Source of the DNA: Nonomuraea roseoviolacea subsp. carminata
Lineage (GTDB): Bacteria > Actinomycetota > Actinomycetes > Streptosporangiales > Streptosporangiaceae
DNA: 64,000 nt
NCBI RefSeq assembly: GCF_024172185.1
Contig: NZ_JAMZEC010000001.1
Span: 9,461,001 to 9,525,000, forward strand
Reading direction: 5' to 3'
This document shows, piece by piece, positions 30,491 through 39,438 of the stretch. A program made the position numbers and the translations under genes. The notes below the pieces were generated by a model. That model did not search any database. It had not been told where the DNA came from and worked only from the letters and a program-made list of their open reading frames with translations. Positions within the stretch are counted from its first letter, which is position 1, and every line of letters begins with the position of its first letter.

Positions 30491-30531
30491 GGGTGTGCCG
30501 CCGAGTCCGCAGCGATCTCGACGGCACACCC
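30491..30531. terminator. Hairpin terminator between convergent genes
   Basis: Perfect 10-bp stem GGGTGTGCCG / CGGCACACCC with a 21-base loop, centred between the ABC permease stop and the HtrA stop. No U-run follows, as is common in high-GC actinomycetes. It can serve both strands. Confidence 0.75.
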
Positions 30532-30549
30532 GTCCGTGAGGGGGTCCTG

Positions 30550-31797
30550 TTATTTCTTCTCTGCGAGAGTGACGGTGACGTTACTCGTCTTGCCGTCCCT
30601 CATATATGTGATCTGAACCTGTTGGCCCACTTTGAAACCTCTGACCTGGCCAAGTACCGTATCTCCGCCGTCCACCGGCTTGCCGGCGATCTTCGTGATG
30701 AGGTCGCCCTCCTGGAGCCCCGCCTTGGCCGCCGGGCTGCCCTCGATCACCTGGCGAACCAGGGCGCCCGAGACGTCGCCGGTGGCGTCGGTGACGCTGA
30801 CGCCGAGGTAGGCGTGGCTGACCTTGCCGCCCTTGATGAGCTGGTCGGCCACCTGCTTGGCGGTGTTGATGGGGATGGCGAAGCCCACGCCGATGTTGCC
30901 GCTGCTGCCGCCGTTGGTGGCGATGGCGCTGTTGATGCCCACGACCTGGCCCGCGGCGTCGACGAGCGCGCCGCCGGAGTTGCCGGGGTTGATGGCCGCG
31001 TCGGTCTGGATGGCGCCGCCGATCGTGGTCACCTCGCCCCCCTGGCCGCCGGGCTGCTGGCCCCAGCCCGGCGGGACCTGCTGCTGCTGCTCGCCGCCGA
31101 CGGTGAGCGTGCGGTCGAGGGCGCTGACGATGCCGGCCGTGACCGAACCCTGGAGCCCGAGCGGGCTGCCGATGGCGAGGACGGGCGCGCCGACCCTGAG
31201 CTGGTCGCTGTCGCCGAGCCGGGCGGGGGTCAGCCCCGACACGCCCTCGGCCCTGATCACCGCGAGGTCGGTGGCCGGGTCGGTGCCGACGACCGACGCC
31301 TTGGCGCTCTTGCCGTCGCTGAACTTGACCGACATCTGGCCGCCCTGCCCGGCCCCCACGACCACGTGGTTGTTGGTGAGGATGAGGCCGTCGGCGGTCA
31401 GCACCACGCCCGACCCCTCACCGGTGCTGCCCTCGATCATGACGACGGACGGCTGCAGCTTCGCGGCGACGTCCGAGACGGTCAAGGTGCTGGACGCCTG
31501 CTTGAACGAGGCGGGCGCCGGGGCGGCCGCGGCGATCGTGTCCGGCTGCATCGCGGTGGCGACGGCGGCCCCCGCCGCACCGCCGCCGATGGCCATGGCG
31601 GCCAGGGCGAGGCCGGCGATGGCCTTCTGACGGGTGGAGAGGCCCGGCTTGACGGCGGGCGCGGGCGGTGGAGGCGGAGGTACGGGCTGCCCCATGACCG
31701 TGGTGTCCCGACGGGGGAAGCCCCCGGCGGAGGGCGGCGTGGCACCGAACTGGCTCCAGCCGCCGTTTCCCTGCTCGCGAGGCTCGTTCGCGTTCAT
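30550..31797 (-). CDS. HtrA/DegP-like membrane-anchored serine protease with PDZ domain
   Basis: 415 residues from ATG 31797, chosen because AGGAG ends six bases upstream; the ATG at 31803 abuts that site. A disordered Pro-rich cytoplasmic N-terminus (PPPPPPAPAVKPG) is followed by one TM helix (about 55-77). The trypsin-like domain (about 105-310) carries the triad His in LTNNHVVVG, Asp in TDLAVIRAEG and Ser in NPGNSGGALVD. A PDZ domain (about 320-410; YLGVSVTDATG, GLQEGDLITKIAG) ends the protein. It handles misfolded exported proteins outside the membrane. A Gly/Gln-rich loop lies inside the protease domain. Confidence 0.92.
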   Translation of the reverse strand: MNANEPREQGNGGWSQFGATPPSAGGFPRRDTTVMGQPVPPPPPPAPAVKPGLSTRQKAIAGLALAAMAIGGGAAGAAVATAMQPDTIAAAAPAPASFKQASSTLTVSDVAAKLQPSVVMIEGSTGEGSGVVLTADGLILTNNHVVVGAGQGGQMSVKFSDGKSAKASVVGTDPATDLAVIRAEGVSGLTPARLGDSDQLRVGAPVLAIGSPLGLQGSVTAGIVSALDRTLTVGGEQQQQVPPGWGQQPGGQGGEVTTIGGAIQTDAAINPGNSGGALVDAAGQVVGINSAIATNGGSSGNIGVGFAIPINTAKQVADQLIKGGKVSHAYLGVSVTDATGDVSGALVRQVIEGSPAAKAGLQEGDLITKIAGKPVDGGDTVLGQVRGFKVGQQVQITYMRDGKTSNVTVTLAEKK

Positions 31798-31947
31798 TGT
31801 CATCTCCTCAAGTCCCGATGACTCAAGAGTGCCAAGTAGCGCGTAAGTGCACGTTAAGCCGTTGATCGGAGGTTTCTGAGACGTCTGACACGGGCCTTAT
31901 CGCCGCTGGTGGGGGCTCGGTCACGCGATCCCGGGAGCCGGAAAAAT

Positions 31948-33504
31948 CTATCCGAGCTTTGCCGTCGCGGTGTCGGTGGAGGGCCAGTACTCGTCCCTGA
32001 GCAGCCGCTTGTAGAGCTTGCCGGTGGCGTGGCGCGGCAGCTCCGCGCGGAAGTCGACCGAGCGCGGGCACTTGTAGTGTGCCAGCCGCGAGCGGCAGTA
32101 CGCGATCAGCTCGGCCGCCAGCTCCGGCCCGGCTCGTTCCATGGACGTCGGCTGCACCACGGCCTTGACCTGCTCGCCCATCTCCTCGTCCGGCACGCCG
32201 AAGACGGCGACGTCGGCGACCTCGGGGTGCACGGACAGGACGTTCTCCGCCTCCTGCGGGTAGATGTTCACCCCGCCGGAAATGATCATGTACGAGAGCC
32301 GGTCGGTGAGGTAGAGGAAGCCGTCGGCGTCGAGGTGGCCGATGTCGCCGAGCGTGGTCCAGCCGCGCCCCTGCGGGTCCTGGACGGAGCGGGTCTTGCC
32401 GGGGTCGCCGTGGTACTCGAAGCGGACGCCGCTCTCGAAGTAGATCACGCCGGTCTCCCCCGGCGGCAGCTCCCGGCCCCCCTCGTCGCAGACGTGGACG
32501 GGGCCGAGCAGGGAGCGGCCGACCGTGCCCGGGTGCGCCAGCCAGTCCTGGGGCGAGGCGTACAGGAAGCCGTTGCCCTCGGTGCCCGCGTAGTACTCGT
32601 GGATGATCGGGCCCCACCACTCCATCATCCGCTCCTTGACCGGGACCGGGCAGGGCGCGGCGGCGTGGACGGCGCAGGTCAGCGACGACAGGTCGTACGC
32701 GGCGCGGGTCTCCTCCGGCAGCTTGAGCAGCCGGCTGAACATGGAGGGCACGAGCTGCGTGTGGGTGACCGCGTGCTTCTCGACCAGCCGCAGGTACTCC
32801 TCGGGGTCGAAGCGCTCCATCACCACGACGGTCGCGCCGAGCCGCTGGAAGGTCATGCAGTAGCGCAGCGGGGCGGCGTGGTAGAGCGGCGCGGGCGACA
32901 GGTACACGCTGTCGGCGGACGGCGCGAACAGGCCGGCCACGAGCTTGTACAGCATGGTCGGCTCGGTGAGCGGGGCCCGCGGCAGGGGCGGTTTGACGCC
33001 TTTGGGGCGGCCGGTGGTGCCGGAGGAGTAGAGCATGTCGGCGCCCTGGCGCTCGCCGGGGATCGGCGTGACCGGCATGCCGGCGACCGCCCGCTCGTAC
33101 GACTCGAACCCCTCGGCCGTGCCGTCCAGCATGAGGCGGCGCTCGACGCGCGGCGTGGCGCCGGTGATCGACGTGGCGACCTCGGCGAGGTCCGCGCCGG
33201 CGATGAAGACCCGCGCGCCGCAGTTGTCCACGATGTACGCCACCTCGTCGGCGAGCAACCGGGAGCTGATCGCCGTGTAGTACAGGCCGGAGCGGTGGGC
33301 GGCCCAGGCGATGGCCAGGAAGAGGGGGTGGTTGCCGAGCATGAAGGCGACGTGGTCGCCCGGCCGCAGCCCGGCGGCGCGGAACAGGTGGGCCAGCCGG
33401 TTGGACTCCTCGTCCAGCCGCCGATAGGTGACGATCTCCCCGGAACCCGCCATCACGACAGCGGGTTTGTCCGGGTTCGTTGCCGCGATCACTCCCGGGT
33501 ACAT
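31948..33504 (-). CDS. AMP-forming acyl-CoA synthetase
   Basis: 518 residues with the ANL-superfamily motifs: A3 YSSGTTGRPKGV near 165, A5 YAGTEGNGFL near 315, A8 hinge DRLSYMIISGGVNIYP near 410 and the catalytic A10 lysine in ATGKLYKR near 498. It adenylates a carboxylic acid and transfers it to CoA. The order and length match FadD-like enzymes acting on fatty or aromatic acids. The ATG at 33504 lies immediately downstream of a TetR-type dyad, suggesting control by a fatty-acid or phenylacetate-type repressor encoded elsewhere. Confidence 0.9.
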   Translation of the reverse strand: MYPGVIAATNPDKPAVVMAGSGEIVTYRRLDEESNRLAHLFRAAGLRPGDHVAFMLGNHPLFLAIAWAAHRSGLYYTAISSRLLADEVAYIVDNCGARVFIAGADLAEVATSITGATPRVERRLMLDGTAEGFESYERAVAGMPVTPIPGERQGADMLYSSGTTGRPKGVKPPLPRAPLTEPTMLYKLVAGLFAPSADSVYLSPAPLYHAAPLRYCMTFQRLGATVVVMERFDPEEYLRLVEKHAVTHTQLVPSMFSRLLKLPEETRAAYDLSSLTCAVHAAAPCPVPVKERMMEWWGPIIHEYYAGTEGNGFLYASPQDWLAHPGTVGRSLLGPVHVCDEGGRELPPGETGVIYFESGVRFEYHGDPGKTRSVQDPQGRGWTTLGDIGHLDADGFLYLTDRLSYMIISGGVNIYPQEAENVLSVHPEVADVAVFGVPDEEMGEQVKAVVQPTSMERAGPELAAELIAYCRSRLAHYKCPRSVDFRAELPRHATGKLYKRLLRDEYWPSTDTATAKLG

Positions 33505-33506
33505 GA

Positions 33507-33523
33507 ACCGAACACTATTCGGT
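33507..33523. promoter_or_regulatory. Inverted repeat ACCGAA-N5-TTCGGT at the acyl-CoA synthetase start
   Basis: A perfect 6-bp dyad with a 5-bp centre lies two bases upstream of the start codon. ACCGA..TCGGT dyads are typical of TetR-family repressors of acyl-CoA metabolism. No cognate regulator is adjacent. Confidence 0.6.
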
Positions 33524-33559
33524 CATTGGCCGCCGCGCCAGCACCCAAGATCCGGACAT

Positions 33560-33598
33560 GACGGAGCCGCGGCCTCTCACCGAGGCCGCGGCTCCGTC
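33560..33598 (-). terminator. Strong terminator after metQ
   Basis: Perfect 17-bp stem GACGGAGCCGCGGCCTC / GAGGCCGCGGCTCCGTC with a 5-base loop (33577-33581), located 29 bp beyond the metQ stop. The long GC-rich stem without a U-run is a typical actinomycete terminator for the metNIQ transcript. Confidence 0.9.
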
Positions 33599-33626
33599 AC
33601 GCGCTCACCGGGCGGTCACTGCGCGG

Positions 33627-34454
33627 TCACTGCGCGGGGATGACCGAGCCCTGGTACTTCTGCTTGATGAACTCCTTGACCTTCGGGTCCTGCAGGAGCT
33701 TGCCGAGGGTGACGATCCCGGCGTCCTTCTCGTGCCCGGCCTGCACGACCAGGCCGTTGACGTACGGGTTGCCCTCGCTCTTCTCCAGGGCCAGCGCCTG
33801 GGAGGCGGGCTTGAGCCCGGCCTCGATGGCGTAGTTGCCGTTGATGACCGCGGCGTCCACGTCGTCGAGCGAGCGCGGGAGCTGAGCGGCCTCCAGCGGC
33901 TTGAAGGCCAGGTTCTTCGGGTTGCCCGTCACGTCGCGCTCGGTGGCGGTGGTGCCGGCGCCCTGCTTGAGGGTGATGACGCCGTTGTCGGCGAGCAGCT
34001 TGAGCGCGCGGCCGAGGTTGGTGGCGTCGTTCGGGACGGCGACACTCGCGCCGGAGGGCAGCGCCTGCAGGCTGGTGATCTTCTTGGAGTACAGGCCCAG
34101 CGGCTCCAGGTGGACCGGGGTGACGAAGCTCAGCTTCGTGCCCTTGGAGGCGTTGAAGTCGTCCAGGTACGGCTTGTGCTGGAAGAAGTTGGCCGCCAGC
34201 TTGCCCTCATTGAGCTGCACGTTCGGCTGCACGTAGTCGGTGAACTCGACCACTTCCAGCTTCAGCCCGGCGGCGGGCGCCAGGTTGTCCTTGACGTACT
34301 TGAGGATCTCGCCGTGCGGCACCGGGGAGGCGCCCACCTTGAGCACGGTGTCGGCGGACTCGGTGCCCGCGTTCGTCGTCGCGGTCTGCGACGAGCCGCA
34401 CGCGGCGAGCAACACCGACAGGGCAGCGACACCTACAATGTTCCGCAATTTCAT
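33627..34454 (-). CDS. metQ: Methionine ABC transporter substrate-binding lipoprotein
   Basis: 275 residues with a lipoprotein signal ending in the lipobox LLAAC (Cys19). The NlpA/MetQ fold is evident: LKVGASPVPHGEILKYVKDN, FTDYVQPNVQLNEGKLAANF and HKPYLDDFN, then VAVPNDATNLGRALKLL. It binds methionine (or D-methionine) outside the membrane and delivers it to MetI. The ATG is preceded by AAGGAAAA. Last gene of metNIQ, followed by a strong hairpin. Confidence 0.93.
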   Translation of the reverse strand: MKLRNIVGVAALSVLLAACGSSQTATTNAGTESADTVLKVGASPVPHGEILKYVKDNLAPAAGLKLEVVEFTDYVQPNVQLNEGKLAANFFQHKPYLDDFNASKGTKLSFVTPVHLEPLGLYSKKITSLQALPSGASVAVPNDATNLGRALKLLADNGVITLKQGAGTTATERDVTGNPKNLAFKPLEAAQLPRSLDDVDAAVINGNYAIEAGLKPASQALALEKSEGNPYVNGLVVQAGHEKDAGIVTLGKLLQDPKVKEFIKQKYQGSVIPAQ

Positions 34455-34489
34455 GATTTTCCTTACTTATTCAGGTTGGTGGAGCTAAG

Positions 34490-35146
34490 TCAGCGGTGGG
34501 AGAGACGGCGGGCCACGGCGTCGCCGAGGCTCTGCACGACCTGCACGATGACGACGAGCAGCACGACCGTGACGATCATGAGCAGGGTCTCGAAGCGCTG
34601 GTAGCCGTAGCGGACGGCCAGGTCGCCGAGCCCTCCCCCGCCGATCGTCCCGGCCATGGCCGAGTAGCCGATGAGCGCGACGACCGTGACGGTCAGCCCC
34701 GCCACCAGGCCGGGGAACGCCTCGGGCAGCAGCACCTTGCGGACGATCGTCGTCCGGCTCGCGCCCATGGCCTGCGCGGCCTGGACCACGTCGGAGCCGA
34801 CCTCGCGCAGCGCGGTCTCCACGAGCCGGGCGAAGAACGGGACGGCGCCCACGGTGAGCGGCACGACGACGGCCGCGGTGCCGATCGTGGTGCCGACCAC
34901 GAGCCGGGTGAACGGGATGATCGCGATCATCAGCACGATGAACGGCAGCGACCTGCCGACGTTCACCAGCACGCCGAGCACCGAGCGCAGCGCGGGCAGC
35001 GGCCGCAGCCCGCCGCGGTCGAAGACCACGAGCGCCACGCCCAGCGGCAGCCCGAACAGCAGCGTGAACAGCGTCGACCAGCCGACCATCTGCGCGGTCT
35101 GCCCGGCGGCCTCCCACAGCAGCGGGGTCATCTCGTCCCAGGTCAT
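34490..35146 (-). CDS. metI: Methionine ABC transporter permease
   Basis: 218 residues with five to six hydrophobic helices and the permease EAA-type loop around EVGSDVVQAAQAMGASRTTI (about 128-147). The MetI family signature RSLPFIVLMIAIIPFTR is present near 64. It starts 4 bp inside the metN stop, so translation is coupled. It forms the membrane channel for methionine uptake. Confidence 0.93.
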   Translation of the reverse strand: MTWDEMTPLLWEAAGQTAQMVGWSTLFTLLFGLPLGVALVVFDRGGLRPLPALRSVLGVLVNVGRSLPFIVLMIAIIPFTRLVVGTTIGTAAVVVPLTVGAVPFFARLVETALREVGSDVVQAAQAMGASRTTIVRKVLLPEAFPGLVAGLTVTVVALIGYSAMAGTIGGGGLGDLAVRYGYQRFETLLMIVTVVLLVVIVQVVQSLGDAVARRLSHR

Positions 35147-36093
35147 GGGGTCACCTCCACGAGCAGTCCGCGCTCGCGCAGGAAGGCGAGCGCCGGGGCG
35201 GTGTCACCGGTGATCGAGACGCGCAGCCTGCCGACCGAGCCGCCGGCCAGCTCCTCGATCGAGCCGCCGAGGATGCTGATCTCGACGTCGAACTTGCGCA
35301 CCGCCTCCGACACGACCGGGCGCTGCGGGTCGCCGGTGAAGGTGAGCGTGACCGAGCCGGACGGCGCGGGCTCGGGCAGCGGGAAGATCTCGCGGGTCAG
35401 GCGGGAGCCGGGCGTGCGGATGAGGTCGGCGATGGCGCCCGACTCCTCGATCCGGCCGCCGGACATGATGGCGACCGAGTCGCAGATGCTCTTGACGACG
35501 TTCATCTCGTGCGTGATGAGCAGGATCGTCAGGCCCAGCTCGGCGTTGAGCCGCTTGAGCAGGTCGAGGATCGAGCGGGTGGTCGCCGGGTCGAGCGCCG
35601 AGGTGGCCTCGTCCGACAGCAGCACCGACGGGTTGCCGGCCAGGGCGCGGGCGATGCCGACGCGCTGCTTCTGACCGCCGGAGAGCTGGTGCGGGTGGTC
35701 GCCGCCACGGCCGGACAGGCCGACGAGGTCGAGCAGCTCGGCGACGCGCCGGGCCCGCTCCGCCCGCGGCACGCCCATGACCTCCAGCGGGAAGGCCACG
35801 TTGCCGGCGACGGTGCGCGAGGACAGCAGCGCGAAGTGCTGGTGGATCATGCCGATGCGCTGGCGCGCCCGGTTCAGCTCGCGCGACGGCAGCGCGGTCA
35901 GGTCCTGGCCGGCGACCGTCACGGTGCCCGCGGTCGGCCGTTCGAGCAGGTTGACGCAGCGCAGCAGCGTGCTCTTGCCGGCGCCGCTCTGGCCGAGCAC
36001 GCCGTGGATCTCGCCTTCGCGCACGTGCAGGTCGACACCGTCGAGGGCGACGGTGTCACCGTACAGTTTGCGCAGGCCGGAAACCTGGATCAC
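35143..36093 (-). CDS. metN: Methionine ABC transporter ATP-binding protein
   Basis: Start at GTG 36093, where the conserved MIQVSGLRKLYGDTVALDGV sequence begins; GTG 36108 is an in-frame alternative. 316 residues: Walker A GQSGAGKST, signature LSGGQKQRV, Walker B VLLSDEATSALD, and a C-terminal NIL/ACT-like domain (about 235-316) that in MetN binds methionine to inhibit transport. First gene of metNIQ. It has an unusually long upstream region carrying a short ORF (36166-36231). Confidence 0.92.
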   Translation of the reverse strand: MIQVSGLRKLYGDTVALDGVDLHVREGEIHGVLGQSGAGKSTLLRCVNLLERPTAGTVTVAGQDLTALPSRELNRARQRIGMIHQHFALLSSRTVAGNVAFPLEVMGVPRAERARRVAELLDLVGLSGRGGDHPHQLSGGQKQRVGIARALAGNPSVLLSDEATSALDPATTRSILDLLKRLNAELGLTILLITHEMNVVKSICDSVAIMSGGRIEESGAIADLIRTPGSRLTREIFPLPEPAPSGSVTLTFTGDPQRPVVSEAVRKFDVEISILGGSIEELAGGSVGRLRVSITGDTAPALAFLRERGLLVEVTP

Positions 36094-36165
36094 GAGAAAA
36101 CCCCACACTGGCAGCGGCCACGCCGCTGGGAACGAACGTCAGGAGAGAGCGGAGCGGGGCGCGGC

Positions 36166-36231
36166 TCAGCGGGTGCCGGGGTGGAAGGGCAGGTGGCTCA
36201 GCCTGCGCAGCACGTAGCTGGGTGCGATCAT
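36166..36231 (-). CDS. Candidate 21-residue leader peptide upstream of metNIQ
   Basis: The metN leader contains a complete short ORF, ATG 36231 to TGA 36166, with AAGG upstream of the ATG. It begins MIAPSYVLRRLSHLPF and ends in a basic GTR. Its stop is about 70 bases before metN, and a small stem (CAGCGGC/GCCGCTG) lies between. It lacks multiple Met or Cys codons, so it is not a simple amino-acid attenuator; it could still couple leader translation to metN expression, or be chance. Confidence 0.35.
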   Translation of the reverse strand: MIAPSYVLRRLSHLPFHPGTR

Positions 36232-36264
36232 CGGGGAACCTTCGTGGGTGGGTGGACGGTCAGC

Positions 36265-36291
36265 GCATTCGCCGGGCGTGCATTCGCCGGG
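36265..36291. repeat. Direct repeat GCATTCGCCGGG in the metN upstream region
   Basis: The 12-mer occurs at 36265-36276 and 36280-36291, a 15-bp period, with a decayed third copy beginning GCATGC at 36295. It is placed about 170-200 bp before metN and could be a regulator's direct-repeat site. The remaining part of the 36232-36437 spacer is comparatively AT-rich (CTATATTCC, GATCTATATC), where a metN promoter is likely; no gene is seen. Confidence 0.6.
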
Positions 36292-36437
36292 TACGCATGC
36301 GACAACAGCGCCCGCCGATGGGGGCGCCTCGGTTGCTCGCGTGTGCCTCGTCCACGATGAGGGCCAACGCCCCTTTTGCTTTCCTATATTCCCGACACTT
36401 TTGGTGATCTATATCACGCCGTCCCTGAGGCCGGCCG

Positions 36438-37700
36438 TCACGCCGGTCTCTCGGCGAGGATCCGCCAGGCGTGCGGGCCGACGACGGCGGGGTCGTGGGC
36501 GCGGCGGTCCGGGGCCAGCGGCGTCAGCCGGGAGACGTCGACCGGGAAGCGGTAGGCGCGGTCGTCGAGGTTGAGCAGGGTGACCAGCGCCTGCCCGCCG
36601 GCGCTCGACCTGAGCACGGCGGCCCGGTTCGTCAGGTGCTCGACGTCCGTGCGGGCCCGCACCAGCCACGGATGGCGGCGCCGCAGGCCGACGAGGTCCT
36701 GGTGCAGGCGGTAGACCGGCAGCCCGTACGGGGCCAGATCGGCGGGCGCGTCCGGGAAGGCGGGGCGGATGGCGTCGTCGCCGCCCTCGCGCTCCTCCTT
36801 CAGGCCCTCGAACGCCTGCTCGTCGCCGGAGTACAGGCTCGGGACCCCGCCCACCGTGAGCAGGATCGCCAGGGCGTGCCCGAGGTGGCGCCGGTCGTCG
36901 AGCCGGGTCGCGAGCCGGGTGACGTCGTGGTTGCCGGCGAAGGTGAGCGGGGTGAAGGTGGCGAGCAGGTCGTTGTGCCGGTCGAGGGCCCAGGCCAGCT
37001 CGAACAGGTTGCGGTCGTTGAGGGAGCTCCAGATCGCCTTCCACAGTTCGTACTGGGTGACGGAGTCGAGCCCGGACTCCTTGACGTACCCGGCGTAGTC
37101 GCCGTGGATGACCTCGCCGGCGAACCACGCGTCGGGGTGCCGCTCGCGGACGCCCGGCAGCACCTCGCGCCAGAACGCCGGGGGCACGGCATAGGCGGCG
37201 TCGAGCCGCCAGCCGGCCGCGCCGCGGTCGAGCCAGTGGTCGAGCACGGCGGCCACGTGGTCGCGCACCGCCGGCTGGTCGTGGTCGAGGGCGACCAGGC
37301 GCTCGTGGCCCTCGAACGTGTCGTAGCCGTCCGGCCCCTTCCTGAACCACGACGGGCCGCCGGTGAACGACCTGCCGACGTGGTTGAAGACGCCGTCGAG
37401 CACGATCCGCAGGCCGCGCCCGCGCGCCTCGGCGACCAGGGCGTCGAAGTCGGCGTCGTCGCCCAGGCGCGGGTCGATGCGGAAGTGGTCCACGGTGTCG
37501 TAGCCGTGGGTCTCGGAGGCGAAGATCGGGCCGAGGAGGAGGCCGGAGCAGCCCAGCTCGACGGCGTAGTCCAGCCATGGCAGGAGTCGCCGCAGCCGGT
37601 GCCGCACCGGCTCGCCGGGCGGCGGGGCGGCGGCCGGGGCCCCGGTGAAGCCGAGGGGGTAGACCTGCCAGAGGATCGCGTGGTCACTCCACGTCGGCAC
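36438..37700 (-). CDS. Alpha-amylase family (GH13) glycosyl hydrolase
   Basis: 420 residues with a (beta/alpha)8 catalytic core. GH13 conserved regions: VLDGVFNHVG (I), GWRLDAAYA with the nucleophile Asp (II), WFAGEVIHGDY with the acid Glu (III) and FAGNHDVTR with the transition-state Asp (IV). A short C-terminal beta domain follows. There is no signal peptide, so it is intracellular and may act on maltodextrins, trehalose or related oligosaccharides. Its start overlaps the FUSC gene's stop by 17 bp, so the two are probably co-transcribed. Confidence 0.9.
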   Translation of the reverse strand: MPTWSDHAILWQVYPLGFTGAPAAAPPPGEPVRHRLRRLLPWLDYAVELGCSGLLLGPIFASETHGYDTVDHFRIDPRLGDDADFDALVAEARGRGLRIVLDGVFNHVGRSFTGGPSWFRKGPDGYDTFEGHERLVALDHDQPAVRDHVAAVLDHWLDRGAAGWRLDAAYAVPPAFWREVLPGVRERHPDAWFAGEVIHGDYAGYVKESGLDSVTQYELWKAIWSSLNDRNLFELAWALDRHNDLLATFTPLTFAGNHDVTRLATRLDDRRHLGHALAILLTVGGVPSLYSGDEQAFEGLKEEREGGDDAIRPAFPDAPADLAPYGLPVYRLHQDLVGLRRRHPWLVRARTDVEHLTNRAAVLRSSAGGQALVTLLNLDDRAYRFPVDVSRLTPLAPDRRAHDPAVVGPHAWRILAERPA

Positions 37701-38793
37701 GGGTGCTCCTCACTTTGTCCGGCCGGCTCGCGGCCTGGCCTGCGCGGTGGTCTTCCTGGTCATGCTTGTGGGGGTTCCTTCGGCCGCGTACTGCCCACGG
37801 AAGGTAGCCGCAACCCAGGGCGAGCGCGCACCCGACGGCCGTGTCGGCGATCCGGAGGCCCGCCAGGCCGGCGGGGGCGCCTCCGGTGAGCAGCAGGACG
37901 AGGGGGGTCATCACGGCGGCGTACAGGGCCGGGCGGCGTTCCTTGAACGCCGGGCGCAGGGCGGCCAGCCCGGCCACGAGGAGCGTGAACGGCCACGCGG
38001 TCAGCGCCCACAGCGGCAGCGCGGCCGCCGCGAGGGCGCCCGCGGCGGTCCCGGCGGCCCGCTCGACGGCCCGCCGGGCGGCGCCGGCCAGCTGCCGCCG
38101 TACCACGATCACCACGGTGACCGAGATCCAGGACGCGGTCGGGTGCGGCCAGAGCAGGGCGATGACCTGGGCCGCGCCGAGGCAGGCGGTCAGGCACGCG
38201 GCGTAACGGCGGCTCGTGGCGCTCCACGCTCCCCGCCGGAGACGTCTCGCGAACGCCACCTTCGCCCGGGGCGACGCGCCGCTCGTCGCGCGCGCCGGGG
38301 CTTGGTGCGGCGCGTCACCCGTTCGGCGGGCCAGGGCCAGGGGCAGCGCGAGCACGACTCCCCACGCCACGCCCGCGGCCACGACGGCGGAGACCCCGAG
38401 CGGGTGACCGTGCCGGGCGGGGCCGGTCGTGATGACCATGAACGTGACGAAGCGGGTGGTGAGCTCCGCCATGGGCCGGCTGACCCCGCCGGCGAGGGCA
38501 GCCACGGCCGCGAGCAGGACGAGCGCGACGGCTCCGCCCCATCCGTGCCCGGTCACGGCGGCGCCCGCGAACCCGGCGGCGGCGACCGCGCACACGGTGC
38601 CCGCGGCCCCCCACAGGATGGACGCGGCCGGCACGGAGCCGCCTTCTCGTGGGCCGGGAGGCGAGGAGACGCCGGTGGCGGCCAGCGCCCCGACGGCGGC
38701 GAGCGCGCCCAGCGCCGGTCGCCCGGTGGCGACGCCCAGTGCCACCGGCCCGCCCACCCCAAGCGCGCCGACGGCCATCCGCAACCAGATCAT
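37684..38793 (-). CDS. FUSC-family inner membrane protein
   Basis: 369 residues with two blocks of hydrophobic helices (about 5-150 and 210-340) separated by a basic linker, the layout of fusaric-acid-resistance-like (FUSC) transporters. The segment ASWISVTVVIVVRRQLAGAA starts the conserved FUSC domain of the second block. It may export aromatic acids, but the substrate is unproven. It is divergent from a MarR gene, which is the likely local regulator. Confidence 0.8.
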   Translation of the reverse strand: MIWLRMAVGALGVGGPVALGVATGRPALGALAAVGALAATGVSSPPGPREGGSVPAASILWGAAGTVCAVAAAGFAGAAVTGHGWGGAVALVLLAAVAALAGGVSRPMAELTTRFVTFMVITTGPARHGHPLGVSAVVAAGVAWGVVLALPLALARRTGDAPHQAPARATSGASPRAKVAFARRLRRGAWSATSRRYAACLTACLGAAQVIALLWPHPTASWISVTVVIVVRRQLAGAARRAVERAAGTAAGALAAAALPLWALTAWPFTLLVAGLAALRPAFKERRPALYAAVMTPLVLLLTGGAPAGLAGLRIADTAVGCALALGCGYLPWAVRGRRNPHKHDQEDHRAGQAASRPDKVRSTRADVE

Positions 38794-38865
38794 ACGCAGA
38801 GCGTACCAATATTCGCCGTGTGCTGCGGACAGGAGTGCATATTGCTAAGTGATAGCGTAGTAATC

Positions 38866-39345
38866 ATGGAAGACGGAGAGCTGCACGCGACGGCCGCCTC
38901 GCTGCGGCGGGCCGCCGTCGGGCTCGCGAGGCGGCTGCGCGACGAGCGCACCGCCGAGGCGCCGGGAAGGCTGGCGCTGTCGTTGCTGGGACACCTGCGC
39001 AGGCACGGCGCGATGACGGCGGGCGAGCTGGCGGCGGCCGAGCACCTGCAGCCGCAGTCGATCACGCGGGCGCTCGCGTCCCTGGAGGAGGGCGGCCTGG
39101 TCCGTCGTTCCCGCGACACCGGCGACCGCAGGCGTCACCTCATCGTCCTGACCGACCTGGGCGCCGAGGCGCTCACCGACCAGGTGCGAGGCGGCGACGC
39201 CCGGCTGGCGGAGGCCATGTCCCGGGCGCTCACGCCGGAGGAGTGCCGCGTCCTCGGCGTGGCGGCCGACCTGATCGAGCGCCTCCTCGCCGACCACCCG
39301 GACGGTCCGCAGCCGCGCCGGTCCAGAAAGCCCGACGTCACGTAA
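38866..39345 (+). CDS. MarR-family transcriptional regulator
   Basis: Start at ATG 38866. 159 residues with a MarR winged helix: LSLLGHLRRHGAMTAGELAA, recognition helix LQPQSITRALASLEEGGLV and wing RSRDTGDRRRHLIVLTDLG. It is divergent from the FUSC membrane gene with a 72-bp AT-rich spacer. MarR/exporter pairs of this kind usually respond to phenolic ligands. The frame is open far upstream, but that part lies antisense to the FUSC gene. Confidence 0.9.
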   Translation: MEDGELHATAASLRRAAVGLARRLRDERTAEAPGRLALSLLGHLRRHGAMTAGELAAAEHLQPQSITRALASLEEGGLVRRSRDTGDRRRHLIVLTDLGAEALTDQVRGGDARLAEAMSRALTPEECRVLGVAADLIERLLADHPDGPQPRRSRKPDVT

Positions 39346-39438
39346 GTCCGGGGCCCCAGGAGTCCGAGAACCCGCGACTCCCCAGACCGGCCCTGCTGGT
39401 GAGGCGTCCCGCACCTGTAGGCCCCTCCCCTTGGAGGG

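Noticed and set aside
36109..36420. SAM riboswitch in the metN leader
   Set aside because: I could not find the conserved core or pairing of SAM-I, II or IV types by eye; a covariance search would decide.
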